Both the position numbers and the translations under genes were made by a program. Shown here one piece after another: positions 31,001-39,282 of a DNA stretch of 57,500 nucleotides (within the stretch, counting starts at the first letter, position 1; the number at the start of each line of letters is the position of its first letter). The notes beneath the pieces are model-generated. The model saw only the letters and a list, made by a program, of their open reading frames with translations. It ran no database searches and was not told the DNA's origin. The DNA comes from Symbiodinium natans (Eukaryota > Sar > Dinophyceae > Suessiales > Symbiodiniaceae): NCBI GenBank assembly GCA_905221605.1, contig CAJNDS010002227.1, positions 167,501 to 225,000 on the forward strand. Direction: 5' to 3'.

Positions 31001-33753
31001 TGAACCATGACCTTCTCTCCTTGCTGCCACTCCTCCTGGGACCTTGCACTCCTCAACGAATGAGTTGCTCCGGAATCGAGCAGGGCAGTCGTTGTTGCTG
31101 ACCCACTCACTCTGAGGTCCTTGAGGATGACGGTTTTTATCGTTGCGCCGGTCTTCTCGGGTGAGGAAGGTCGTTCATCCTGGTTCGAGGTTGGTTGGGC
31201 CTGGACAAACTGCTGCGTTGCCTGAATCAAAGATTCCAGGGTCCATGGTACTCCAGGAACCACACCTTGATCACCAACTCCAGAAGTGGTAGACACCTGA
31301 CGAGCCGCCACCGAAGGAGCCTGCGAAGAGGATGTCGTTGCCTTGTCGCTCCTGTTAGTCGTAGGGGACGAGGTAGCCGAAGATGTTGGGGGCGCTCTCG
31401 GCTTGTTGACCACACAGTCTTTCTGCCTGTGTGATTCCGATCCGCACTGCAGGCATTTCCTAGACCTTGTCTCCCTGTCCATTCCAGCCATGCTATGCGA
31501 GAACCCACACTTCAGTCCTCTTTTGCAACCTCCCGGCTTGGCGAAGTACTTGCAGGGATCGGTGGATCGATCTTTGCGAGGTGGACTGGTGACCTCAGCA
31601 GCCTTGACCTTGGGCCCCGAGGAAGGGGCAGTAGTTGATGGCATTCCCATTGATCCTGAGTTCACCATCGTCTCCAACTCAGCCTGAAGATGGCGTTGGT
31701 ACGAGATCACCTGGTCCAGGTCTGGTTGGGCATCCAACCTCAATGTCGTTCTCAGCATCGACGTCCTGAAGGCAGCATCCGGTGACGAGTTGATATGATG
31801 ACTCGTCAAACTCATGAGGCCCCGAGCTAAGACCTGAGGATCCGGAGGTGACATTTTCATGGATATACACCTCGCAACCCACCTTGGCCATGCCTGCAGC
31901 ACTCTGAGTGTATCCTCCAACGAGTCGCTTCCCATGGTGTCACCTGGAGATTGTAGTCGTTGGAGTAGATCGTGCCGCTCTGCGCTTCCTCCTGGCTGAA
32001 ACATCGAGTACATCCGGAAGACCATCCTTGGAACGCTCTGGGTGATCCTCAATGCGACAGCATCAGCCTTCAGCTCATCTCCCATTGAGGCCAACAGCAT
32101 TGAGGCTATTCTCGCATTGACACGGATCCAGCGACCTGAGCACAGCGATGCCTCCCCGACCGGAGTGATTTGTAGTCGCTCCAAAGGCGTGGCTGCGAGC
32201 CACTTAGCATACGTGCTTCCCACCAGCTGAAGGACCTGTTCCCACCACTGACCACTGTGCTCGGACACATCAGCCAAAATGGAGCTCGAGACCTCCAGCC
32301 AGTCCTGGAACTTAAGAGCTGATCCAGCTGCATCACCCTTCTTGAGTTCAGGCATCTGAGGCAGCGCTACCGTTCCCGGCTTGACGACCTCGATGGCTTG
32401 GGGTGATTCTCCCTTAGAGAGAGCTTGGGCCTGTAGTTCCTGCAGCTGTTGCACCCCCTTTGTCAACACTTCCAGGATTGAAGACTCCGTAGACGGCCTC
32501 GAAGGGGGTGGGGGTGATGGAGTTCTTACCCTTGGACCCAGTATCGACCTCAACAAGCCAGATCGCTCTTCACCTGCTCCGGTTCGACTAGGCCCAGGAC
32601 CAAACACTGGCATTGTTGTCGTCGAAGTTCCACCACTCTGTTGTCCGTATTCCCCTCCGCCATTAGCTTCACCAGGTTCAGTGTCTTGAGGGTGAAGGGA
32701 TGCCTGAGGTTGTCTAGTGGGTTCCTGACCTTCTCCAAACACAGGTTGATGGCTCGAACCAGCATAGTCGGGAAGTCGTTCTGTCGGACTTGGGAATAGG
32801 GCACCACCCCTTAATAGGTTCGGAGGATCTCCTGAAGGTACACCGACTAGTCCTGGTAGAGCTGGGCCTTGCCGAAGTTCACCAGATGAAGGCACCCATG
32901 GTGACCACGAGGTGGCTCCTGGCTTCGTTCTTTCTCTTCGCAGCTCTTCCTTGAGGCGGTCACGGTCCTGCTCCACGCTCTGAAGCCTGCCTAAGAGATC
33001 TCCAAGTTGCCTCTGGACTTCTGCCTGAATCGCTTCAGCTGGGAGACTCGATGAAGTCGGGGGCGATGGTGGCGGTTGGGTCCTATCCACCAAGCGCCTT
33101 CCACCTTGTGTCATCATCACCACACGATCCCTAAGCGGACTTGTACTCGTAGAACTCCCCGCTAACGGACTCGGTAGCAACTCCGGTCTTGGTGGAACAC
33201 TTAGGTAGGACCCAAGCCTTGTAACCCACCCCGGAAGCTCCAAGCCTTGTATCCACTGAGGCCTCGAACTTGCCATTGATCCGTTAGACCTCGGTGTGTA
33301 GTAACCAGGTTGCGCCGACGACGAGACAGCTGCCTCTGCTGCATCCATTCCATAGCCTGCAGTGTTGTCTCCAGCCAGGATCGTTGGCCTCTGATTAGGC
33401 CCAACCTGCCCCAACTGGGATTCAACTCCATCCAGCACTTGGTTGCTAGCAGAAGATATCGACTGCTCTCTATCCATCTGCTGGCCCACTGGTCTTGGTT
33501 CTTCCCGAGTGGCACCATAGGACTCGCCGCCCTTTGGCTCAATGGCACCAGACCCCACTGGAGTCTGCTCACGCTGATTGCTCTCTTGCACTGATTGCCG
33601 GTCGCCTTGCTGCGCCTGGGGCTGTGGAACCAAATCAGCTGTGCCATTGATCATCGAATTCTGAGGGGTAGCTTCGCCACCACCAACACCCGATTGGGCT
33701 GTCATAACCTGTTGTGGCACAGGTCCCAACTCATCACTGAAATGCCGGGCCAT
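25093..33753 (-). CDS. Copia-type gag-pol polyprotein with methyltransferase-like and 2OG-oxygenase-like domains
   Basis: 2,886 residues in one frame. Low-complexity N-terminus; Gag-like helical region about 480-690; CCCH zinc finger C734-H753; CCHC knuckle 767-780; aspartic protease DSGATHS at 893; cytosine-C5-methyltransferase-like domain with LFSG at 1112 and GGPPG at 1168-1172 (the usual Cys is Gly1172); integrase zinc motif 1342-1357 and catalytic D1381, D1578, E1613, the first two split by an acidic insert; 2OG/Fe(II) oxygenase-like domain with H1860-x-D1862, H1931 and R1940; RT with D2185 and YVDD at 2288-2291; RNase H with D2463, E2502, D2537, D2585; two membrane segments near 2624-2640 and 2658-2678; SAP-like segment about 2803-2832. 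The ATG at 33753 is inside the 5' LTR. Met17 at 33705, inside the primer site, is an alternative start. Confidence 0.93.
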   Translation of the reverse strand: MARHFSDELGPVPQQVMTAQSGVGGGEATPQNSMINGTADLVPQPQAQQGDRQSVQESNQREQTPVGSGAIEPKGGESYGATREEPRPVGQQMDREQSISSASNQVLDGVESQLGQVGPNQRPTILAGDNTAGYGMDAAEAAVSSSAQPGYYTPRSNGSMASSRPQWIQGLELPGWVTRLGSYLSVPPRPELLPSPLAGSSTSTSPLRDRVVMMTQGGRRLVDRTQPPPSPPTSSSLPAEAIQAEVQRQLGDLLGRLQSVEQDRDRLKEELRRERTKPGATSWSPWVPSSGELRQGPALPGLVGVPSGDPPNLLRGGALFPSPTERLPDYAGSSHQPVFGEGQEPTRQPQASLHPQDTEPGEANGGGEYGQQSGGTSTTTMPVFGPGPSRTGAGEERSGLLRSILGPRVRTPSPPPPSRPSTESSILEVLTKGVQQLQELQAQALSKGESPQAIEVVKPGTVALPQMPELKKGDAAGSALKFQDWLEVSSSILADVSEHSGQWWEQVLQLVGSTYAKWLAATPLERLQITPVGEASLCSGRWIRVNARIASMLLASMGDELKADAVALRITQSVPRMVFRMYSMFQPGGSAERHDLLQRLQSPGDTMGSDSLEDTLRVLQAWPRWVARCISMKMSPPDPQVLARGLMSLTSHHINSSPDAAFRTSMLRTTLRLDAQPDLDQVISYQRHLQAELETMVNSGSMGMPSTTAPSSGPKVKAAEVTSPPRKDRSTDPCKYFAKPGGCKRGLKCGFSHSMAGMDRETRSRKCLQCGSESHRQKDCVVNKPRAPPTSSATSSPTTNRSDKATTSSSQAPSVAARQVSTTSGVGDQGVVPGVPWTLESLIQATQQFVQAQPTSNQDERPSSPEKTGATIKTVILKDLRVSGSATTTALLDSGATHSLRSARSQEEWQQGEKVMVQLAGDSQLQMKIGEGGSLLMPPLSHTGQKPSQTIVPLGELVKTLGYTLVWTPTKCILEDKNGHRIPLNTSTGCPQICEAEALAMIARLEERKLEQLENAALTTEDRISVAAMALQKSWFDRLMSYAAEGGHEAKEMGLRALRDAPFFRDVPGECLGGLVPDELPKGGWEAVKNVSFLSRPQRRRLLGAKRWIIHLFSGDPGHYEISKLDRGDAIVLQLDIRNSKAQDILSPSTWRMLMWGALHGRIDLVMGGPPGRAVSTWAKDGTTTNLRAQTLICRMLWLYSCSVAGRCARADYGGRSKQVGFVLEHPATLSSEVESENNHGGFWDSSLWRIFQEETGQIEVTFDQRAMGAERTSVTTLGTNVLYLKGIHGVGLEGEERIKGPQSSDYSVWSPGLVNALVVGLHLWAQSPRAYAMSSQQWKRHVDANHLPYRKDCVTCVMSKGTGRRHARVHHPDSFVLTSDLGGPIRPGLDSTSKGTIGKGIKYLLVAKYVFPKEYLKAYSGNEPPEDQGMPSQMEVKFGPEDSEIQNMFQEPPEEHRDHLPHGDEGVEPGQNNATLDHDLSDGDYEPTDMEEDLSDLDPAKQIRVQDPDQAKEDEPEQKQSTHPVMEWGDCEPPELSYLIFAVGLPNNKGATVKSALQDVALYLGSHGLPVYRFHADKGEFFNHSLREWLRAQGIRGTWGEPGIPQTNGRAEGTVRWVKDRIRTLLMSARLPTKLWPLAAEVAAAEQRSMMLGWRSLLAAPFGATVYIKKKPFKATGPRLRADAFESKWIKGKYMGLSGLLNRGHVVYVPAQEGETEAFLHTLHVRSDLVDPGEPELELRVDPAMKPRHKVVGKQSPDRIVMRKFEVDAREAIEKEANQLLMNWSDQKAMNFVASLAKSQAVVERKFGAFRHGGVVGLMQALTTSPNTTRVLAKLVRERAPTATFTAVWISNNTQLEMHRDSNNDAEALNYVLAIHEPRTGGELWVELEKGDVVQGEITEMVEKNGEKLYGQQLSLKEGECIEFSPRKRHAVQPWTGERLVLVGYTPQCLGKLNYDMIQILEDHEFLVPVSQLPETFLPRLAMKELRVEEEVECNKRDEEELQDEEEWKLYLDVKGSPVKVAGSRDDYDREPGPRVYKTEVTYTKDIEKVLKELQGPLDVVYNVNPAEVLNNLEKWLPSIKKEVDGIMVAVEKLLPNTPTRTAWLQRRGVQKLPTKFVFTVKPNDKADINDPATWFKRKARLVVCGNMATHSDSDLYTESAPAEAVRAALILSQRNMWDIAVLDIVAAFLKTPMGRSSRDPIVVVQPPKLLEKLQLTAPLELWGLVRALYGLKESPRLWGSFRDETLEKLEVRIHDSVLQMRRGKAVTAWWTVKDSSGATVAIVVVYVDDFLLCGKRDLVERLAKLIQSVWETSPLQFLEPMQQVRFLGMELTMADDGSRVVSLSQEGYINELLRAKQVGVTELSQIPLSKDLALFSVQPTDEAPNPESVLEAQKVAGEVLWLAQRTRPDLAFVSSVMSALTTKAPARVSTIGRKVMTYLQKTKSYRLQVNCDASGLTLFADSAFAPEGARSQTGWLVMFHGSALTWKSGRQPTVCLSTAECELLALTDGAVALLGAEAMLGDVGEVITSRALASDSTAALSITSGTGSWRTRHLRIKSAWLQERLESGFFQARHCPGRWQLADLLTKALSGQRIKDLLTLWGVTGWQGNESSPTTSGVGGSARVLVAIICCLMIMTAESKSVGQSTKQDLELHWDMVGWIMGLLAVVGCVAVWELLKWGAREVCDEWAPGAGSRKLRRLKKLRDATTLAIQQELDRVAGDQHRNSVATPDDQRVSQQATGGVETPRRQEARSSTDPSVRRIPPSPGAESTTSTTSAWADEITDAEEVFRVYKDMLMLLTVEEQKIGLRSEGLMTTGVKEELAGRLATRLMTVGQQGRVPPTVRQSKYALWLWRTKHLQGRCYLRYSDLCEKRSLSTWIGAWKER
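33697..33709 (-). other. Primer-binding site, half-tRNA type
   Basis: The element sense begins GGTTATGACAGCC directly after the 5' LTR. GGTTATGA is complementary to the anticodon-loop end of the 5' half of initiator tRNA-Met, the primer type known for Drosophila copia, whose site also begins GGTTATG. A two-base offset precedes a further GCCC match. The ATG codon for Met17 lies inside it. Confidence 0.6.
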
Positions 33754-33999
33754 GGCTCACATACGTGCGGAGTGCACCTGTTTTTCTCGCTTGCAACAGC
33801 AGAACCTGTATACATACGACAACTTCGACCATGCCTGTACTCATGGTAAGGTTGAAAGTTTGCTTTGACATGCCAGCTGTACTATGGCGTGTCGATATGT
33901 ACTTGTTGCCCAAGGGTTTTACTTCGTAGCCCCCCTTAAGCAAGTTCGGCCGCGCGATGTCCACCTTCACAACTTCGACCTCGGATGGGGCTTTCCTCA
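33710..33999 (-). repeat. 5' LTR (in element sense)
   Basis: A 290-bp repeat that looks identical to the LTR at 24768. It should carry the element's promoter, but no clear TATA box was recognised. The gag-pol ATG at 33753 lies 44 bp from its downstream end. Confidence 0.92.
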
Positions 34000-34004
34000 G
34001 GTTT
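34000..34004. other. Target-site duplication, right copy (GGTTT)
   Basis: Exact match to 24763-24767; continues into TTTAGGG array. Confidence 0.85.
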
Positions 34005-34944
34005 AGGGTTTAGGGTTTAGGGTTTAGGTTTAGGGTTAGGGTGTAGGGTTTAGGGTTTAGGCTCCCTTGTTATATAACCCTTATATACACCAAGGGCCCG
34101 AACTTCGGGCCCCTACAAAGACGGGTAAGAGAAGATAATAAGGGCCCTTGACTCCAACCTTGATTGAAGCTTCGGGTTTGGGGCCTAAATTTCCGGATGT
34201 TTCAGGGTTTAGGGTTTAGGGTTTAGGGTTTGGGGTTTGGGGTTTAGGGTTTGGGGTTTAGGGTTTGGGGTTTAAGGTTTGGGGTTTCGGGATCTGGGGG
34301 GTCTTGAGCTAGAGCAGTAAACGAGTGTGCCTCGCAAACTCTTCACAGGACGAGCCGAAGGAGCCCAAAAGCCCACATGCCTCAAAGCCTAGTCACCCGA
34401 AACCCTAAAGCCTGAACCCTGTAAACCCCCACCCTAGACAGGTTCAGGCCCTATAGACCTTAAACCTCAACGAGCATGTCCTTAAGCTACGAAAAAAAGA
34501 CAACACCAGCAAAGCTGTCTTAACACCCAAGCTTAGGGTTTAGGGTTTAGGGTTTAGGGTTTAGGGTTTCGGGTTTGCGGTCTACGGTTTAGGGTTTAGG
34601 GTTTAGGGTTTAGGGGTTAGGGGTTAGGGTCCTCGAGCCTTTACTACACCCTGAACACAGCATCCCTCTTCCGCAACCCCAAAGCCCACAGCACTCAGAG
34701 CCCTCATAGACCTCAAGATCCGAAACACCCTGCCCAACCCGAAACCCTAAACCCTGAACCCTAAACCCTAAACTCTAAACCCTAAACCCTAAACCCTAAA
34801 CCCCAAACCCTAAACCCTAAACCCTCAGCCCTCAACCCTCAAACCCTAAACCCTAAACCCTCAGCCCTCAACCCTCAAACCCTAAACCCTAAACCCTCAG
34901 CCCTCAACCCTCAAACCCTAAACCCTAAATCCCCTCAAACCCCG
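34005..34944. other. Telomeric repeats and inverted-repeat fragments
   Basis: TTTAGGG tracts at 34005-34060, 34203-34290 and 34533-34625. A family D-like fragment lies at 34062-34170 (CCCTTGTTATATAACCC, GGGCCCTTGACTCCAACCTT). A three-copy higher-order repeat of CCCTCAGCCCTCAACCCTC plus CCCTAAA lies at 34823-34930. No coding island recognised. Confidence 0.6.
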
Positions 34945-34999
34945 TGAACTCAATCTCTTCCGGCTTACGGGCTTCATGTTCCAGGCGAAGGCATTTTCA
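34945..34999 (-). CDS. Candidate TMEM151-like C-terminal exon
   Basis: The minus strand reads GENAFAWNMKPVSRKRLSSR with no stop, then enters TTTGGGG repeat. Assigned to this gene only by position. Confidence 0.3.
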
Positions 35000-35123
35000 C
35001 CATGGGGTTTGTAGGGGAACCCTAAACCCAAAACCCTACACCCTAAACCCTAAACCCCAAACCCTAAACCCTAAACCCTAAACCCTAAACCCTAAACCCT
35101 AAACCCTAAACCCTAAACTCAAC

Positions 35124-35205
35124 TCAAAGTCCAGCCTTTCACGGCATGCTCGGACAGCCAGAAGCGGTACGGCCAACTCAGGCACAAGACGCAGCAGATG
35201 ACCTT
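35124..35205 (-). CDS. TMEM151: TMEM151-like exon with the LSWPYR segment
   Basis: The minus strand reads KVICCVLCLSWPYRFWLSEH and AVKGWTL. A hydrophobic stretch followed by SWPYR matches the C-terminal membrane segment of the family. The opposite strand is also open. Edges uncertain. Confidence 0.5.
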
Positions 35206-35284
35206 CTGAAACTTGGAGGGCTTAGGGTTTAGGGTTTAGGGTTTAGGGTTTAGGGTTTAGGGTTTAGGGTTTAGGGTTTGGGGC

Positions 35285-35400
35285 TTGGGGTTTGGGGTTG
35301 TGGGTTTGGGGTTGTGGGTTTGGGGTTGTGGGTTTCGGGTTTGGGGTTTGGGGTTGTGGGTTTCGGGTTTGGGGTTTGGGGTTTGGCTTAGGGGCCTGAG
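35285..35400 (+). repeat. GGGTTTGGGGTTG variant array
   Basis: Higher-order alternation of TTTGGGG and TTGTGGG units following a TTTAGGG array at 35221-35279. Confidence 0.85.
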
Positions 35401-35581
35401 AGGTGCAGGGGACAAGAATCCTAGGTGTTTGGGTTCTTGGGGTTTAGAGTTCAGGGTCCGGGTTGGGGTTTAGGATTTAGGGTTCCTAAACCCCCCTAAG
35501 CCTGCAACCATAAGCCCTCAACACTAAGCCAACAACACTCAAATGGTTGGCAGCCGGGGGCCTTTCCAGTGGGGCTGAGGA

Positions 35582-35665
35582 CCCTAAACCCTAAACCCTA
35601 AACCCTAAACCCTAAACCCTAAACCCTAAACCCTAAACCCTAAACCCTAAACCCTAAACCCTAAG
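35582..35665 (+). repeat. CCCTAAA array
   Basis: About 12 copies. Confidence 0.9.
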
Positions 35666-35955
35666 GGTTAAACCGTAAGCCCTAATTCTGAAGGTATAGT
35701 ATTGGTTCTATGTCTCCTTTCCTGACACAAGGCTCCACCCTTGTCTGACAAGGGTCAAGAGGTGGTTTGGGTTTATGGAAAACCCAGGGTCGTGAGGGTT
35801 ATGGTTTGCCGGCTCAGGGTTTGGCATTTACAGTGTAGGGTTCAGGGTTCAGGGTTGAGGGCTTTGAGTTTTAGGGTTGTGTGCCAAGGGGCATACTGCC
35901 AAAAGCCCAGCCATCTTGGCAACGAGTCCCCGGTAGTACCGATCCTTCAGTGCGG

Positions 35956-36194
35956 TTTAGGGGTTTAGGGTTTAGGGTTAGGGTTTAGGGTTTAGGGTTT
36001 AGGGTTTAGGGTTTAGGGTTTAGGGTTTAGGGTTTAGGGTTTAGGGTTTAGGGTTTAGGGTTTAGGGTTTAGGGTTTAGGGTTTAGGGTTTAGGGTTTAG
36101 GGTTTAGGGTTTAGGGTTTAGGGTTTAGGGTTTAGGGTTTAGGGTTTAGGGTTTAGGGTTTAGGGTTTAGGGTTTAGGGTTTAGGGTTTAGGGT
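35956..36194 (+). repeat. Long TTTAGGG array
   Basis: About 34 nearly perfect copies (239 bp), one of the longest uniform blocks in the window. Confidence 0.93.
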
Positions 36195-36664
36195 TTACTG
36201 TAGGCGGCGTGAACCCAAACCCTGAAGCCCTAAAACCCTAAACACTACACCCGCCAAACCCTGAAGCCTAAACCCCTCCAAGCCCAAAACGCTGCAACCC
36301 CAAAGAGCCGACGGAAGGAACCCTGTCTGGCTCTCACCCTAACCTGCAACCCCCACTAAACCCTGAACCCTAAACCCTGAACCCTGAACCCTAAACCCTA
36401 AACCTTGAGGCGGTTCCGTAACCATAAAGCCACTTACAACCCTGCGGCCTCAAACTCACAGTGCCCGGGCTCGCCAACCTGAAGCCCAAAAGCCCTGCTC
36501 AACCCTAAACCCTAAACCCTAAACCCTAAACCCTAAACCCTAAACCCTAAACCCTAAACCCTAAACCCTAAACCCTAAACCCTAAACTAAAACCCGAAAC
36601 CCTAAACCCCAAACCTTGAACCCCAAACCCTAAACCCTAAACCCTGAATCCTTCCTAGCCAAGC

Positions 36665-36723
36665 CGCATGTCCGAGTAGAGGGTGAACTCGTGTCCGGCG
36701 GCGTCCACCAGTCTCCAGTGTTC
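36665..36723 (-). CDS. TMEM151: TMEM151-like exon (EHWRLVDAAGHEFTLYSDM)
   Basis: A 59-bp exon, acceptor CAAAG|G, donor CG|GCTTGGC. It follows the exon at 36891 in phase 0. The assignment rests on order and phase rather than a clear motif. Confidence 0.5.
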
Positions 36724-36890
36724 CTTTGTACTGCGGTTTGGAGCCTAGAAGGGTCCCAGGCCCTAAACCCGAAACCCGAAACCCTAAACCCTAATTACGC
36801 TCTAAACCCTAAGCCTTGGAGGGCTTACCTCCAAACCCTAAGCCCCAAATCCCAAACCCTAAACCCTAAACCCAAGTCGGTGGGATCAAC

Positions 36891-36935
36891 ACCCACAAAA
36901 GTGCGCCGGGCATCGGAGATGTCGTAGGAGGCATC
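36891..36935 (-). CDS. TMEM151: TMEM151-like exon (DASYDISDARRTFVG)
   Basis: A 45-bp exon, acceptor TTTCAG|G, donor GGT|GTTGAT (a GT donor), phase 0 at both ends. Confidence 0.5.
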
Positions 36936-37128
36936 CTGAAACGGATGCGCTTTTCCGGATTTAAGGGGATTTAGGGGGGTTTCGGGTTGTCGGGGTTTAG
37001 GATAGGGTTTTGGGGGTTTCGGGCTCAGGGATTACGGGTTTTTGGGGTTGTTTTGGGTTTCTTAGGCCTCCGGATGTAGTGCTAAGGGCATCGGAGTTGT
37101 TCAGGGCCTACGGGCGTAGGTTTGGGAG

Positions 37129-37257
37129 GGTTTAGGGTTTAGGGTTTAGGGTTTAGGGTTTAGGGTTTAGGGTTTAGGGTTTAGGGTTTAGGGTTTAGGG
37201 TTTAGGGTTTAGGGTTGAGGGTTGAGGGTTGAGGGTTTAGGGTTTAGGGTTTAGGGT
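37129..37257 (+). repeat. TTTAGGG array with TTGAGGG block
   Basis: About 18 copies; three consecutive TTGAGGG units near its right end. Confidence 0.92.
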
Positions 37258-37499
37258 TTTTGGAGGTCTTCGGCTGTTACGGCATCTTGGGCATTTAGTA
37301 TAGGGGTTTAGGTGGGTTTTTAGAGGTTTAGAGTTCTACTGTAGGGTTCCAGGGTTCAGTACAGTAGGAGGCTTCGAAGGCGCTGCTTTGGGGTTCGGTA
37401 TTTGGAGATTCGGGTTTGCCCTAAGCCCTAAGCCCTAAACCCTAAACCCTAACCCTGAACCCTAAACCCTAAACCCTAAACCCTAAACTGGAACGTGGC

Positions 37500-37556
37500 A
37501 GAATTCCTCAGTCACGAGTCGGACCTGCAAAGGCTCATGAACTTCCAGCGGTCAAA
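37500..37556 (+). CDS. Candidate plus-strand exon (NVAEFLSHESDLQRLMNFQR)
   Basis: Open plus-strand frame ending CAGCG|GTCAAAC, flanked by CCCTAAA on both sides, unlike the minus-strand exons. Family unknown. Confidence 0.35.
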
Positions 37557-37710
37557 CCCCAAAACCGCCAAACCCCAACCGCAAACCCTGCCTAATCTAA
37601 ACCCAAAACCCCAAATTCCCAAACCCTCGCAAACCTACATGTAACATTAGTTTTTTCAATATTATAGGCGCAGTAGGTGAGCGCATAATATTTTTGATTT
37701 CGCAGCTTAT

Positions 37711-37809
37711 AATATATGTATATATGTATATATGTATATATATATATGTATATATATATATGTATATATATATGTATATATATATATATGTATATATATA
37801 TATACATAT
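37711..37809. repeat. ATGTAT/TATA microsatellite
   Basis: About 100 bp of TATA with regular ATG steps, giving Tyr-Ile open frames on both strands that are not genes. Confidence 0.92.
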
Positions 37810-38322
37810 AATTTCAGACTTAACTGAACACATGACTGACGGAATTGCTCGGGTGTGGGCCCTAAACCCTAAACCCCTAAACCCCCAAATCCCACAAAAT
37901 CTCGGCGGGCGGCGGCATTCGCCGCACGGGTCCGAAGGCGCTGCTGCTGCCTCGGCTGCAGGTTGGGATTTCGGTGTTTAGGGTTTGGGGTTCAGGGTGT
38001 AGGGTTTAGGGGGTTTAGGGGGTTAAGGGGTTTAGGGTTTGGTAATTCGGGTTTAAGGCTACTTCTTTGGGGCGGTATGGTGAGGGACCCGTTTTGAATG
38101 CAGGCTGTGTGGGGGCGCAGGGATTTGGGGAGATACCCCCAACCTAAACCCCAAACCCTAAACCTCGAACCATCCTCCGGGCAGCCAACCTCTAAGCGGT
38201 TGGAACCATAATATGGTCCCTTGCCGTTGTTGCAGGGATCCGAAGTATGGGCCACCTTACTGTAGACAAGGGTTATATAGCACGGGACCTAAATTACTTG
38301 GAACCTTGGTAAAGACAGGGGC

Positions 38323-38373
38323 CTTGCGTGCAAGATGCTGCTCATGCGTCCTGCGCGTGTCGTCGTCAGCCGC
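38323..38373 (-). CDS. TMEM151: TMEM151-like exon (AADDDTRRTHEQHLARK)
   Basis: A 51-bp exon, acceptor GCGCAG|G, donor AAG|GCCCCTG. It follows VHFELKWQ in phase 0, corresponding to the acidic and charged segment after the DVSGE motif in the family. Confidence 0.58.
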
Positions 38374-39005
38374 CTGCGCGCACATCGGAGTCTCGTCTTG
38401 GGGCAGGGCCTTGGGATTTCCGACCCTAACCCAAAACCCTAAAACCGAAACCTTAAACCCTAAACCCTAAACCCATAAGCCCACAAAGCCCAAAGAACCC
38501 CAAACCCGAACCCTAACGGCCGCTCCTGAGTTAGATGCATTCCAGAGGTGTGGGGAACGGATAGGAAACTTACAAGGCAGAAAGAGTATTGTTCAGGCTT
38601 TGGGGGTGGGTTCAGAAGTTGTTTTCGAACCCTTAGCCCTATAAACCTTAACCCTACACCTCCAAGATCCAAGCTTTCGGGTTTCGGGCTTCAGGGTGTC
38701 AGAAAGGAGCTTCCCAGAGTCTCCACGGCTCGTAATGACGCTGTGCCGTCCCGCATCTTTCTGAAGAACTTGGTAGGGAAGAAGGGTTTCGGGTTTCCGG
38801 GTTTCCGGGGGTTAGGGTTCAAGGCGCAGGGCTGAAGGATATAGTTTCCAGCTGCCGGGTCGAGGGTTTTGGGTTTCAGGGTCAAGGATGTAGTTTCCTC
38901 TTTTTGCTACTTTTTTATTGGGGGGGGTTCAGGCTAGCCTCATGAGGGCTTGTCAGGGATTACAAGCCCTCGCAAAAAACGGAACGGGTGTTGCCGACCC
39001 TCAAC

Positions 39006-39093
39006 CCTAAACCCTAAACCCTAAACCCTAAACCCTAAACCCTAAACCCCAAACCCTAAACCCTAAACCCTAAACCCTAAACCCTAAACCCTA
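39006..39093 (+). repeat. CCCTAAA array
   Basis: About 12 copies, immediately left of the exon at 39120. Confidence 0.92.
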
Positions 39094-39119
39094 CACCCCA
39101 GCACAGGGCCGGGTCCGGC

Positions 39120-39179
39120 CTGCCACTTCAGCTCGAAGTGGACTTGCAGCAAGGGAAAATAGCCCAAGCCCTCGACGAC
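39120..39179 (-). CDS. TMEM151: TMEM151-like exon (VVEGLGYFPLLQVHFELKWQ)
   Basis: A 60-bp exon, acceptor AAGCAG|G, donor CAG|GCCGGAC, phase 0 at both ends. It sits between a CCCTAAA array and a TTTAGGG array, the typical island arrangement here. Confidence 0.65.
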
Positions 39180-39184
39180 CTGCT

Positions 39185-39282
39185 TAGGGTTTAGGGTTTA
39201 GGGTTTAGGGTTTAGGGTTTAGGGTTTAGGGTTTAGGGTTTAGGGTTTAGGGTTTAGGGTTTAGGGTTTAGGGTTTAGGGTT
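39185..39282 (+). repeat. TTTAGGG array
   Basis: About 14 copies, immediately right of the exon at 39120-39179. Confidence 0.92.

Larger units (their letters stand above)
24768..33999 (-). mobile_element. Complete Ty1/copia-type LTR retrotransposon
   Basis: A 9,232-bp element with 290-bp LTRs at both ends that look identical by eye, 5-bp target duplications, a primer-binding site, a polypurine tract and a single uninterrupted gag-pol frame. Domain order PR-IN-RT-RNase H is that of Ty1/copia. It is about twice the size of a standard copia element because of extra domains. The identical LTRs and open frame mean a recent and possibly active insertion. It landed inside a TTTAGGG array. Confidence 0.93.

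Noticed and set aside
26000-33700. Numerous plus-strand open frames of 60-200 codons opposite the polyprotein
   Set aside because: They are antisense shadows of one 2,886-codon frame and show no domains of their own.
33710-33999. Promoter box in the LTR
   Set aside because: A TGTATACA stretch is present, but its spacing and dinoflagellate promoter rules give no basis for calling it.
37592-37981. Tyr-Ile-rich frames on both strands
   Set aside because: Products of an AT microsatellite.
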